This document shows positions 22,590 to 30,120 of a DNA stretch of 39,262 nt, piece after piece. The DNA comes from Amycolatopsis palatopharyngis (GTDB lineage Bacteria; Actinomycetota; Actinomycetes; Mycobacteriales; Pseudonocardiaceae). The notes under the pieces are model-generated. The model was not told the origin of the DNA. It worked only from the letters and a program-made list of their open reading frames with translations, and searched no databases. The stretch covers positions 1 through 39,262 of the forward strand of contig NZ_PQHZ01000053.1 in NCBI RefSeq assembly GCF_003385185.1, read 5' to 3'. The translations under genes and the position numbers were made by a program. Positions within the stretch are counted from its first letter, which is position 1, and each line of letters opens with the position of its first letter.

Positions 22590-24342
22590 CCGGTTCGGTG
22601 ATGTTGGCACGGGCCTCCGGCGCGGCGACCCTGCGGGCGTCGGCCGCCTCGTCGTTGGGCTGGGTCTGGGAGTCGCGTTCCGCCTCCACCCTCGCCCGGT
22701 AGACCTCGACCTCGTGGTCGGTCACATCGGCGGACCAGCCGAGGATCTCGCCCATCAGCGTCGCCACCTGCTGGGCGCAGTCCACCCCTCGGTGCGGGTA
22801 CTCGATGGAGATGCGGGTGCGCCGCGCGAGTACGTCCTCCAGGTGCAGGGCGCCCTCGTGGCTGACCGCGTAGACGACCTCAACGGCCAGGTAGTCGGGA
22901 GCGTGCTCCAGTGGTTTGAGCAACTCCGGCCGCTCGTCGGCCATGGCCAGCACCTCGTGCACGAGGGAGCCGTAGCGGTCCAGCAGGTGCCGCACCCGGT
23001 AGGGGTGCAGCCCGTGCTGCGCCGCGAGGTGATCGGCCTGGTTCACCAGGGCGTGGTAGCCGTCGGCGCCGATCAGCGGCACCTTGTCGGTGATCGAGGA
23101 CTGCGGCCTGCCAGGCAGGTCCACGGCTGCCGCGTCCACCGCATCCGCCGCCATGACCCGGTAGGTGGTGTACTTGCCGCCCGCGATCGCCACCAACCCG
23201 GGCGCGACCCTCGCGACAGCGTGCTCCCTGGAGAGCTTCGACGTCTCCTCGCTCTCCCCGGCGAGCAGCGGCCGCAGCCCGGCGTAGACCCCCTCGATGT
23301 CGTCGTGGGTCAGCGGCGTGGCCAGCACCTCGTTCACGTGCTCGAGCAGGTAGTCGATGTCGTGCTTGGTGGCGGCCGGGTGGGCGAGGTCGAGGTTCCA
23401 GTCGGTGTCGGTGGTGCCGATGATCCAGTGGTTTCGCCACGGGATCACGAACAGCACGGACTTCTCGGTGCGCAGGATCATGCCGGACTCGGACACGATC
23501 CGGTCCCTCGGCACCACGATGTGCACACCCTTGCTGGAGCGCACCCTGAACCGGCCGCGGCTGCCGGACAGGCGCTGCAGCTCGTCGGTCCACACGCCGG
23601 TGCAGTTGATCACCACGCCCGCCTGGACGTCGGTCTCCCTGCCGTCCTCGACATCGCGCACGCGGACGCCGGAGACCCGGTCGGCCTCGCGCAGGAAATC
23701 AACGACCTGGGTGGAGGTGCGCACGATCGCGCCATAGTGCGCCGCGGTGCGCGCGACGGTCATGGTGTGCCGGGCGTCGTCGGCCTGCGCGTCGTAGTAG
23801 CGGATACCGCCGATCAGCGCGTCCCGCTTGAGCGCGGGCACCATCCGCAGCGCGCCCGCCCTGGTCAGATGCTTCTGCCCCGGCACCGACCTGGCGCCAC
23901 CCATCGTGTCGTAGAGGAACAGCCCAGCGGCGGTGTACGGGCGCTCCCACACGCGGCGGGTCAACGGGTAGAGGAAACTGACGGGCTTCACCAGATGCGG
24001 CGCCAGCAGGGTGAGCATGAGCTCCCGCTCGCGCAGCGCCTCACGGACCAGTCCGAACTCCAGCTGTTCCAGATAGCGCAGTCCACCGTGGAACAGTTTG
24101 CTGGACCGGCTGGAGGTGCCCGCGGCCAGATCCCGCGCCTCGATCAGCGCGACCCGCAGCCCACGGGTCGCCGCGTCCAGCGCGACACCGGCACCGACGA
24201 TACCTCCGCCGATGACCACGACGTCGAACGTCTCCGAACCGAGGCGCTCCCATGATTCCGACCGGCTCTGCGGTCCCAGCACCGCCGGGTCGCCTGTCGC
24301 GGCACGGGGTCCGGGCCGGGGTCCACGCTGCGGCTCAGTCAC
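22582..24342 (-). CDS. glpD: aerobic glycerol-3-phosphate dehydrogenase
   Basis: 586 residues. It oxidises glycerol-3-phosphate to dihydroxyacetone phosphate and passes electrons to quinone at the membrane face. The FAD site is FDVVVIGGGIVGAGVALDAATRG (glycines near 45-50). Other family stretches are SSRSSKLFHGGLRYLEQLEFGLVREAL, GGIRYYDAQADDARHTM, VINCTGVWTDEL, FVIPWRNHWIIGTTDTDW, IEGVYAGLRPLL and GGKYTTYRVMA. The C-terminal domain (DYLAVEVVYAVSHEGALHLEDVLARRTRI) is intact. GTG at 24342 chosen for the strong GAGGAGG 8 bases upstream. It is divergent from glpF-glpK, and a palindromic half-site cluster lies in the gap. Confidence 0.94.
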   Translation of the reverse strand: MTEPQRGPRPGPRAATGDPAVLGPQSRSESWERLGSETFDVVVIGGGIVGAGVALDAATRGLRVALIEARDLAAGTSSRSSKLFHGGLRYLEQLEFGLVREALRERELMLTLLAPHLVKPVSFLYPLTRRVWERPYTAAGLFLYDTMGGARSVPGQKHLTRAGALRMVPALKRDALIGGIRYYDAQADDARHTMTVARTAAHYGAIVRTSTQVVDFLREADRVSGVRVRDVEDGRETDVQAGVVINCTGVWTDELQRLSGSRGRFRVRSSKGVHIVVPRDRIVSESGMILRTEKSVLFVIPWRNHWIIGTTDTDWNLDLAHPAATKHDIDYLLEHVNEVLATPLTHDDIEGVYAGLRPLLAGESEETSKLSREHAVARVAPGLVAIAGGKYTTYRVMAADAVDAAAVDLPGRPQSSITDKVPLIGADGYHALVNQADHLAAQHGLHPYRVRHLLDRYGSLVHEVLAMADERPELLKPLEHAPDYLAVEVVYAVSHEGALHLEDVLARRTRISIEYPHRGVDCAQQVATLMGEILGWSADVTDHEVEVYRARVEAERDSQTQPNDEAADARRVAAPEARANITEPVS

Positions 24343-24393
24343 CAGAGTTCCTCCTCGAGTCTTCGTCCCTCCAGGATGGCACGTCCACTGCCT

Positions 24394-24424
24394 TGTCACT
24401 CGTCGGCGAGGCGAGTGACACTCG
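24394..24424. promoter_or_regulatory. palindromic operator candidate between glpD and glpF
   Basis: TGTCACTCG (24394-24402) is the exact reverse complement of CGAGTGACA (24412-24420), with 9 bases between. A third CACTCG half-site follows at 24419-24424, making GCGAGTG-A-CACTCGC a second perfect palindrome. The cluster lies about 50-80 bases upstream of glpD and 140-170 upstream of glpF, a good place for a repressor controlling glycerol use. The binding protein is unknown. In the rest of the 223-base gap a -10-like TAGCGT (24484-24489) may serve glpF. Confidence 0.5.
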
Positions 24425-24565
24425 CTCGGCTTCGCCAGACCAATTGCGACAGTTGGTGCCTGGAATGATCGCCATGAACGCAGTAGCGTGCGGTGATCGT
24501 GGATCGGCTACGGCGCCGCAGTCTGCCGGGCCGGTCCGCACAGGAGTGATCGACTGGGAGGGCCA

Positions 24566-25315
24566 ATGAGTGCGGGTTCGATTTTCATCTGGGAGATGCT
24601 CGGCACCTCGGTGCTCGTGCTGCTCGGTACCGCGGTGGTCGCCAACAACACGCTACGCAAGACCATCGGCAACGGCGCCGGCTTCCTCTTCATCACCTTC
24701 GGCTGGGCCTTCGCGGTCTTCGCCGGCGCGAGCCTCGCCGCGCCGAGCGGAGCGCACATCAACCCGGCGGTGACTCTCGGCCTCGCGATCAGCGGGCAGA
24801 CGGAGTGGGCCGATGTGCCGATCTACTTCGCCGGTCAGATGGTCGGTGGCGTGCTAGGTGCGGTCCTCTGCTGGGCCACCTACAAACTGCAGTTCGACGA
24901 CCATCCTGAGCCCGGGCTGACGCTGGGCATCTTCTCCACGGCGCCGACGATCCGCAAGCCCGCGTGGAACCTGGTCACCGAGATCATCGGCACCTTCGTG
25001 CTGGTCGCCTGGATCCTGCTCACCCCGGTGTACGAACCGGCCGTCAACGGCGAGGTCCCCACGTTCGGGAACTCGGCGCTGGGCTACGCGGGCGTCGCGT
25101 TCGTCGTCCTCGTGATCGGTACCTCGCTTGGTGGCCCCACCGGCTACGCGATCAACCCGGCGCGCGACCTCGGCCCACGAATCGCCTACGCGTTCATCCT
25201 GCCCATCAAGGGCAAGGGGAAAGCGGACTGGAGCTACTCCTGGGTGCCGGTCGTCGGACCGCTGGTCGGTGCCGCGCTGGCCGCGCTGATGTTCCTCGTC
25301 CTGCCCACAGCCTGA
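24566..25315 (+). CDS. glpF: glycerol uptake facilitator (MIP/aquaporin family)
   Basis: 249 residues with six membrane helices and two half-helices. Both pore motifs are present: GAHINPAVTLG and TGYAINPARDLGPR. The Asp after the second NPA-Arg is the mark of glycerol facilitators rather than water-only channels. It lets glycerol diffuse into the cell, where the kinase encoded 27 bases downstream traps it. ATG start with GGGAGG 4 bases upstream. First gene of the glpF-glpK operon. Confidence 0.94.
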   Translation: MSAGSIFIWEMLGTSVLVLLGTAVVANNTLRKTIGNGAGFLFITFGWAFAVFAGASLAAPSGAHINPAVTLGLAISGQTEWADVPIYFAGQMVGGVLGAVLCWATYKLQFDDHPEPGLTLGIFSTAPTIRKPAWNLVTEIIGTFVLVAWILLTPVYEPAVNGEVPTFGNSALGYAGVAFVVLVIGTSLGGPTGYAINPARDLGPRIAYAFILPIKGKGKADWSYSWVPVVGPLVGAALAALMFLVLPTA

Positions 25316-25342
25316 CCCGTATCTCGCCCGAAAGGGAGCCTT

Positions 25343-26857
25343 ATGACTTCGTACGTTGCCGCGATCGACCAGGGCACGACCTCGACCCGCACCATGATCT
25401 TCGACCACTCCGGCAGGGTGATGGCCGTCGACCAGCGGGAGCACGAACAGATCTTCCCGCAGGCTGGCTGGGTCGAGCACGACGCCGAGGAGATCTGGTC
25501 CAACACCCGCGCGGTCGCAGCGGGAGCCATCGCCAAGGCCGATCTGCACACCACCGACCTCGTCGCGGTGGGGATCACGAACCAGCGCGAGACCACCGTG
25601 GTCTGGGACCGCAAGACCGGTAAGCCGGTGTACAACGCGATCGTCTGGCAGGACACGCGGACCGACCGGATCGTCACCGAACTCGGCGCGCTCGGCGGTG
25701 GCCAGGAGCGTTACCGCGAGAAGACCGGGCTGCCACTGGCCACCTACTTCTCCGGCCCGAAGATCAAGTGGATTCTGGACAATGTGGACGGTGTGCGCAA
25801 GCGCGCCGAAGCAGGCGAACTGCTGTTCGGCAACATGGACACCTGGGTGTTGTGGAACATGACCGGCGGCCCGGACGGCGGTATCCACGTCACCGACCCG
25901 ACCAACGCTTCCCGCACGCTGCTGATGGATCTGGACACCCTCAGCTGGGACGAGGGCATCGCAGCGGACATGGGCATCCCGATGTCGATGCTCCCGGAGA
26001 TCCGCTCGTCCTCTGAGGAGTACGGCAAGGTACGGGCGAAGGGTGCGCTGGCCGGTGTGCCGATCGCGGGCATTCTCGGTGACCAGCAGGCCGCGACGTT
26101 CGGGCAGGCGTGCCTGTCCCCCGGCGAGGCGAAGAACACCTACGGCACCGGCAACTTCGTGCTGCTCAACACCGGCACGGAGAAGGTGCTGTCGAACAAC
26201 GGGCTGCTCACCACGGTCTGCTACAAAATCGGCTCCAACGACACGGTCTACGCACTCGAGGGTGCGATCGCGGTCACCGGTTCACTGGTGCAGTGGCTGC
26301 GGGACAACCTCGGCATGATCGGCTCGGCGGCCGAGATCGAGGAACACGCCCGTACGGTCGATGACAACGGCGGCGCCTACTTCGTGCCGGCCTTCTCCGG
26401 GTTGTTCGCACCGTACTGGCGCTCCGACGCCCGTGGCGCGATCGTCGGCCTCACCCGGTTCATCAACAAGGGCCACCTCGCCCGTGCCGTGCTGGAGGCG
26501 ACGGCGTTCCAGACACGCGAAGTGATCGACGCGATGAACGCCGACTCGGGCGTGCCGCTCAAATCGCTTAAGGCCGACGGCGGGATGGTCGTCAACGAGC
26601 TGCTGATGCAGTTCCAGGCCGACATCCTCGGCGTCCCGGTGATCCGGCCGGTGGTGAACGAGACCACCGCCCTCGGTGCCGCCTACGCCGCGGGACTGGC
26701 CGTCGGGTTCTGGGCCAGCGAGGAGGACATCCGCAGCAACTGGGCCAAGGACAAGCAGTGGGACCCGGCGATGGATTCCGACCGTCGCGCGAAGGAGTAC
26801 CGCAACTGGAAGAAGGCCGTCACCAAGACCTTCGACTGGGTCGACGACGAGGACTGA
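25343..26857 (+). CDS. glpK: glycerol kinase
   Basis: 504 residues, typical length. It phosphorylates glycerol with ATP to sn-glycerol-3-phosphate, the substrate of GlpD. FGGY-kinase motifs: AAIDQGTTSTRTMIFD, NQRETTVVWDRKTGKPVYNAIVWQDTRT, GILGDQQAATFGQACLSPGEAKNTYGTGNF and KADGGMVVNELLMQFQADIL. The regulatory histidine loop used for phosphotransferase-system control in Firmicutes is not seen; the region reads SSEEYGKVRAKGALAGVP. ATG preceded by AAAGGGAG. The gene converges on lpdA, with two palindromic repeats in the gap. Confidence 0.96.
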   Translation: MTSYVAAIDQGTTSTRTMIFDHSGRVMAVDQREHEQIFPQAGWVEHDAEEIWSNTRAVAAGAIAKADLHTTDLVAVGITNQRETTVVWDRKTGKPVYNAIVWQDTRTDRIVTELGALGGGQERYREKTGLPLATYFSGPKIKWILDNVDGVRKRAEAGELLFGNMDTWVLWNMTGGPDGGIHVTDPTNASRTLLMDLDTLSWDEGIAADMGIPMSMLPEIRSSSEEYGKVRAKGALAGVPIAGILGDQQAATFGQACLSPGEAKNTYGTGNFVLLNTGTEKVLSNNGLLTTVCYKIGSNDTVYALEGAIAVTGSLVQWLRDNLGMIGSAAEIEEHARTVDDNGGAYFVPAFSGLFAPYWRSDARGAIVGLTRFINKGHLARAVLEATAFQTREVIDAMNADSGVPLKSLKADGGMVVNELLMQFQADILGVPVIRPVVNETTALGAAYAAGLAVGFWASEEDIRSNWAKDKQWDPAMDSDRRAKEYRNWKKAVTKTFDWVDDED

Positions 26858-26862
26858 CCGTC

Positions 26863-26918
26863 GCACTTTCCCGGGAAAGCGCGCCGCTTCGCGCGGGGCA
26901 CTTTCCCGGGAAAGTGCG
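26863..26918. repeat. two CTTTCCCGGGAAAG palindromes between glpK and lpdA
   Basis: Two copies of the palindrome GCACTTTCCCGGGAAAG (from 26863 and from 26899) bracket a small GC-rich hairpin GCGCCGCTTCGCGCG. The block fills the gap between two convergent genes almost exactly (stop 26857, stop 26921). It may end transcription from both sides. The same core occurs once more at 14763. Confidence 0.85.
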
Positions 26919-26920
26919 CC

Positions 26921-28321
26921 TCAGTCCAGGTCGTCGTGGCGCATGAGCTGGCGTCCGGCCTCGGTGATCGAGCCGGACAGCGACGGGTAGACCGCGAAGG
27001 TCAGCGCCAGGTGCTCGACGGTCAGCTGGTTCTGCACGGCGAGGGCGATCGGCAGGATCAGCTCGCTCGCCGTCGGTGCCACCACCACGCCACCGATGAC
27101 CACGCCGGTCGCGGGCCGGCAGAACAGCTTCACGAAACCGTGCCGGAGGCCTTCCATCTTGCCCCTGGCGTTGGTCGCCAGCGGAAGCATGATCGTGCGG
27201 GCCGGGACCTCGCCGGAGTCGATCACCTGCTGGCCGATACCGACCGTGGCGATCTCCGGATGGGTGAAGACGTTCGCGGCCACGGTCTTGAGCTTGATCG
27301 GGGCCACGCCTTCGCCCAGCGCGTGCCACATCGCGATCCGGCCCTGCATGCTGGCGACCGAGGCGAGCATCATCAGGCCCGTGCAGTCGCCCGCCGCGTA
27401 GACGTTGGACACGCTGGTCCTGGACACGCGGTCGACGGAGATGAAGCCACCCGGCCCCGGTTCGATCCCGACTCGCTCCAGGCCGATGTCGTTGGTGTTC
27501 GGCACCGAGCCGACGGTCATCAGCGCATGGCTGGCCTCGATCACCCTGCCATCGGTGAGGTGGACCTCGACGCCCTTGTCGGTGCGTTCCACCCGATCGG
27601 CCCGCGCGTGCTTGGCCACGGTGGTCCCGTGCTGGGTGTAGACCTCCTCCAGCACGGCGGCGGCGTCGGCGTCCTCGTGTGGCAGCACCCGATCCCGGCT
27701 GGAGACGACGGTGACCTTGACACCCATCTCGGTGTAGGCGGAGGCGAACTCGGCGCCGGTGACGCCCGAGCCGATGACCGCGAGGTGCTCCGGCAGTTCG
27801 GGCAGGTCGTAGAGCTGGCGCCAGTCCAGGATCCGCTCGCCGTCGGGGACCGCACCGGGCAGCACCCTTGGGGTCGCGCCGGTGGCGACCAGCACGACGT
27901 CGGCGTCGAGCACCTGGTCGCCTGCGGGACCTGAGACGGCGACCTTGTGGGTGGCCAGGCCGGGCTCCTCGTCACAGAACCGGGCGGTGCCGTTGATGAC
28001 CTTGACGCCCTCGCGCTGCACCCTGGCGCGAATGTCGGCCGACTGCGCGAGCGCGAGCCCCTTCACCCGGCCGTGCACGGTACGAAGGTCGATCGTCGTA
28101 TCCGCGAGATCGGTGGAGATACCCAGTTCGCTCAGGCCGTGCATCCCGGCCCGCGCCCCTGACGAGGCGATGAAGGTCTTTGACGGGACACAGTCGTAGA
28201 GCACGCACGCGCCGCCGAGACCGTCCCGCTCCACTACGGTGACGTCCGCCCCGTGCTGCGCGGCGACCAGTGCTGCCTCGTAACCGGCAGGTCCACCGCC
28301 CATGATCACGATCCTGGTCAC
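26921..28321 (-). CDS. lpdA: NAD(P)H-quinone dehydrogenase of the LpdA type
   Basis: 466 residues, flavoprotein disulfide reductase fold. FAD motif MGGGPAGYEAALVAAQHG, redox pair GGACVLYDCVPSK (Cys39, Cys44), NAD(P) motif GSGVTGAEFASAYTEMG and YAAGDCTGLMMLASVASMQGR. The C-terminal active-site His-Pro of true lipoamide dehydrogenases is replaced: the segment reads AVYPSLSGSITEAG, with Tyr for the catalytic His. This fits the actinobacterial LpdA quinone reductases rather than a component of the pyruvate dehydrogenase complex. GTG start with GGAGGAGG 7 bases upstream. From memory it is next to glpD2 and an amidohydrolase in mycobacteria as well. Confidence 0.9.
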   Translation of the reverse strand: MTRIVIMGGGPAGYEAALVAAQHGADVTVVERDGLGGACVLYDCVPSKTFIASSGARAGMHGLSELGISTDLADTTIDLRTVHGRVKGLALAQSADIRARVQREGVKVINGTARFCDEEPGLATHKVAVSGPAGDQVLDADVVLVATGATPRVLPGAVPDGERILDWRQLYDLPELPEHLAVIGSGVTGAEFASAYTEMGVKVTVVSSRDRVLPHEDADAAAVLEEVYTQHGTTVAKHARADRVERTDKGVEVHLTDGRVIEASHALMTVGSVPNTNDIGLERVGIEPGPGGFISVDRVSRTSVSNVYAAGDCTGLMMLASVASMQGRIAMWHALGEGVAPIKLKTVAANVFTHPEIATVGIGQQVIDSGEVPARTIMLPLATNARGKMEGLRHGFVKLFCRPATGVVIGGVVVAPTASELILPIALAVQNQLTVEHLALTFAVYPSLSGSITEAGRQLMRHDDLD

Positions 28322-28433
28322 CTTGATTCCTCCTCCACAGGTTCGACGTCGCCCACCGTACGCGGACGACCGTTCGGCTCACCGGGGTGGCCACACCCCT
28401 GGAGTGCGTCCCATCGGGTGATCGATCGGCAGC

Positions 28434-28439
28434 TACGCT
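28434..28439 (+). promoter_or_regulatory. -10 box TACGCT of cyclotransferase gene
   Basis: TACGCT directly abuts an ATG (28440) and is 6 bases before the in-frame GTG (28446). The spacing used elsewhere in the window argues for the GTG as the leaderless start. Confidence 0.45.
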
Positions 28440-28445
28440 ATGGCC

Positions 28446-28898
28446 GTGCCCTTGTATGCCGCGTACGGGTCCAACATGGAACCCGCCCAGATGATGGAGC
28501 GAGCCCCCCACTCGCCGATGGCTGGTACCGGCTGGCTGGAAGGCTGGCGACTGACCTTCGGTGGCGAGGATCTCGGCTGGGAGGGAGCGCTGGGCACCAT
28601 CGTCGAGGATCCGGATTCCCGGGTGTTCGTGGTGCTCTACGACGTCACGTCGCTGGACGAGTCCGGGCTCGACCGCTGGGAAGGCGGCGAACTCGGCATC
28701 CACAACAAGATCAGGCTGCGGGTCCAGACCATGGAGGGATCCGTCCTGGCCTGGTTCTACGTCCTCGACGGCTACGAAGGCGGCCTCCCCTCCGCCCGCT
28801 ACCTAGGCGTCCTCGCCGACGCCGCCGAGGCAGCGGGCGCCCCCGCCGACTACGTCGACGCCCTCCGCACCCGCCCCTGCCGAGGCATAGCCCCCTAA
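28446..28898 (+). CDS. gamma-glutamylcyclotransferase-like protein
   Basis: 150 residues. The N-terminus YAAYGSNMEPAQMMERAPHSP is the phosphate/substrate loop of the GGCT-like (BtrG) fold. A likely catalytic Glu lies in LDRWEGGELG, and YLGVLADAAEAAGAPADYVDAL ends the fold. Members cleave gamma-glutamyl amines or dipeptides to 5-oxoproline; the substrate here is unknown. An ATG two codons upstream (28440) is the alternative start. The TAA stop is followed with no gap by a 21-bp repeat array. Confidence 0.82.
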   Translation: MPLYAAYGSNMEPAQMMERAPHSPMAGTGWLEGWRLTFGGEDLGWEGALGTIVEDPDSRVFVVLYDVTSLDESGLDRWEGGELGIHNKIRLRVQTMEGSVLAWFYVLDGYEGGLPSARYLGVLADAAEAAGAPADYVDALRTRPCRGIAP

Positions 28899-29003
28899 CC
28901 CGACTTGGCAGTTCCCGAGCCCGAGTTGGCAGTTCCGGTGCCCGAGTTGGCAGTTCCAGGGCCCGACTTGGCAGTTCCAGGGCCCGACTTGGCAGTTCCG
29001 GGG
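28899..29003. repeat. five tandem 21-bp units, CCCGA(C/G)TTGGCAGTTCC type
   Basis: Exactly five 21-base units (28899, 28920, 28941, 28962, 28983). Each has the core CCCGASTTGGCAGTTCC plus four variable bases. The array begins on the base after the TAA of the cyclotransferase gene and ends 2 bases before the stop of the convergent DUF559 gene, so it is the whole gap. Reading frames through it only translate the repeat (PTWQF or NCQVG motifs). An inverted array of the same unit lies at 30037-30120. Confidence 0.95.
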
Positions 29004-29005
29004 TG

Positions 29006-29902
29006 TCACCTCATCCCCCGCGCGCGAAACGCGGCCTGGACCGCCGCGAGCAGTCGGCTGGAGTCGCGTAAATCGGCAGCGTCAGCCCTGACCACGATCC
29101 ATCCTCGCCGCCGCAGATCGTCCTCCCTGGCCTGGTCCGCTGCCTTTCGTCCCTCGTGCGCCTCGTAACCGTCGTACTCCACGGCGACGCGTAGCTCGGG
29201 CCAGGCGAAATCGAGCCGGTAAACCTCTCTTCCCGAGACGTCGAGAATCCGGTATTGCTGCACCGGAACGGGGAGACCGCCGTCGAACAGGCTCAGCAGC
29301 GTCCAGCTCTCGGCAGGCGATTCGGCAAGCCCTGTGGCCAGCTCGAACAACGCGACGGCCTGACGGGAGCCGCGTGGATCCGGTCGCAGCACAACCCGTC
29401 TTTCGACAGCGGCCCGGAACCTCCCAAGGTCAGCTTCCGACTGCAGGGCCAGTGCTTGGTCCGCGCAGGCGATCCCGGTCCGTCGGTCGTCCCGGCACAG
29501 CACGTCGGCCAACGCCAGATCGAGTGCCTGAGTGCGCAGACCGTCCACCAAATCGATGTCCCTCGGGCCGAACGACCCGTGGTGCACCACCATCCCCGGC
29601 CGGTTGCGCAGACCACGACGGCAGGCGACGAGTACGTGTACCGGCGCGGCTCGGGCGGCGGTACAGCCGTGGAGGACCAATGCGCTCTGGCGGGCGAGGG
29701 CCGCTCCCTCCCCCGCCAACAGGAGGGCACCCGCGGCGCGGGTGCGGAAATCCGCCGCCCTGCGCGACTCGAGCAGCACACCCTTGGAGAACTTCGCGAA
29801 CCGGCCATCGCGTACGGCCGCGCGCAGCGCCTCCTGCCCCATGAGCGTTTCGAGATCGGCACGCAGATACGCGCCGTGGAAGTCGGGACGTGAGATCAAC
29901 AT
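29006..29902 (-). CDS. DUF559 / AbiEi-like protein with Vsr-type nuclease fold
   Basis: 298 residues. The N-terminal part (about 10-45, LETLMGQEALRAAVRDGRFAKFSKGVLL) resembles the winged helix of AbiEi-type antitoxins. The C-terminal 70 residues form a DUF559/very-short-patch-repair-like domain: YRLDFAWPELRVAVEYDGYEAHEG (Asp231, Glu242, Asp244) and DLRRRGWIVVRADAADL. No partner toxin gene is adjacent. Such genes are numerous in actinobacteria, and their function is unproven; DNA binding with possible nuclease activity is an inference. The ATG at 29902 lacks a strong ribosome binding site. The gene is bracketed by inverted 21-bp repeat arrays and preceded by DnaA-box-like sites, which sets it apart from its neighbours. 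Confidence 0.82.
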   Translation of the reverse strand: MLISRPDFHGAYLRADLETLMGQEALRAAVRDGRFAKFSKGVLLESRRAADFRTRAAGALLLAGEGAALARQSALVLHGCTAARAAPVHVLVACRRGLRNRPGMVVHHGSFGPRDIDLVDGLRTQALDLALADVLCRDDRRTGIACADQALALQSEADLGRFRAAVERRVVLRPDPRGSRQAVALFELATGLAESPAESWTLLSLFDGGLPVPVQQYRILDVSGREVYRLDFAWPELRVAVEYDGYEAHEGRKAADQAREDDLRRRGWIVVRADAADLRDSSRLLAAVQAAFRARGMR

Positions 29903-29955
29903 ACGTCCAACATGACGCGTTGGAGCGCGTACCACCTAGCCCTGTTTTCCACGCC

Positions 29956-30027
29956 TGTGGATAACTCCACAGGCTGTGGATAACCCGCCGGTACCGCAGG
30001 TCAGCTCGTTACGACCCCCGTGGATAA
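29956..30027. promoter_or_regulatory. cluster of DnaA-box-like TGTGGATAA sites
   Basis: TGTGGATAA occurs at 29956-29964 and 29975-29983, with CGTGGATAA at 30019-30027. TGTGGATAA is the complement of the DnaA box TTATCCACA. The sites lie upstream of the DUF559 gene, between it and the right repeat array. No dnaA, dnaN or gyrB gene is nearby, so an origin is not supported; the sites may bind DnaA or be part of the DUF559 promoter. Confidence 0.5.
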
Positions 30028-30036
30028 CTCATGGCA

Positions 30037-30120
30037 CCGGGAACTGCCAACTCGGGGTCCCGGAACTGCCAACTCGGTCACCGGAACTGCAAAGTCGGGC
30101 CCTGGAACTGCAAAGTCGGG
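30037..30120. repeat. four tandem 21-bp units, inverted copy of the left array
   Basis: Four 21-base units (30037, 30058, 30079, 30100), opposite in orientation to the array at 28899. Read on the minus strand the array begins on the base after the TAA of the amidohydrolase gene. The two units nearest that gene read CCCGACTTTGCAGTTCC; the other two have TTGGCAG as in the left array. A transcript covering both arrays could fold them into a stem of roughly 80 base pairs around the DUF559 gene. Confidence 0.95.

Noticed and set aside
22180..24255. 691-codon open frame on the plus strand opposite glpD
   Set aside because: Antisense shadow; no motifs, and it runs into the ligase gene in another frame.
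28899..29003. CRISPR array
   Set aside because: The 21-bp units are head to tail with no unique spacers, and no cas genes are present.
28803..29009. Small repeat protein with NCQVGPW heptads
   Set aside because: It is only the translation of the 21-bp array, whose unit is a multiple of three; there is no plausible start context and it overlaps the cyclotransferase gene end.
29956..30027. Chromosomal replication origin
   Set aside because: Only three DnaA-like boxes and no dnaA, dnaN, recF or gyrB nearby.
28899..30120. Insertion sequence
   Set aside because: No transposase and no identifiable target duplication; the bounding arrays are tandem repeats rather than simple terminal inverted repeats.
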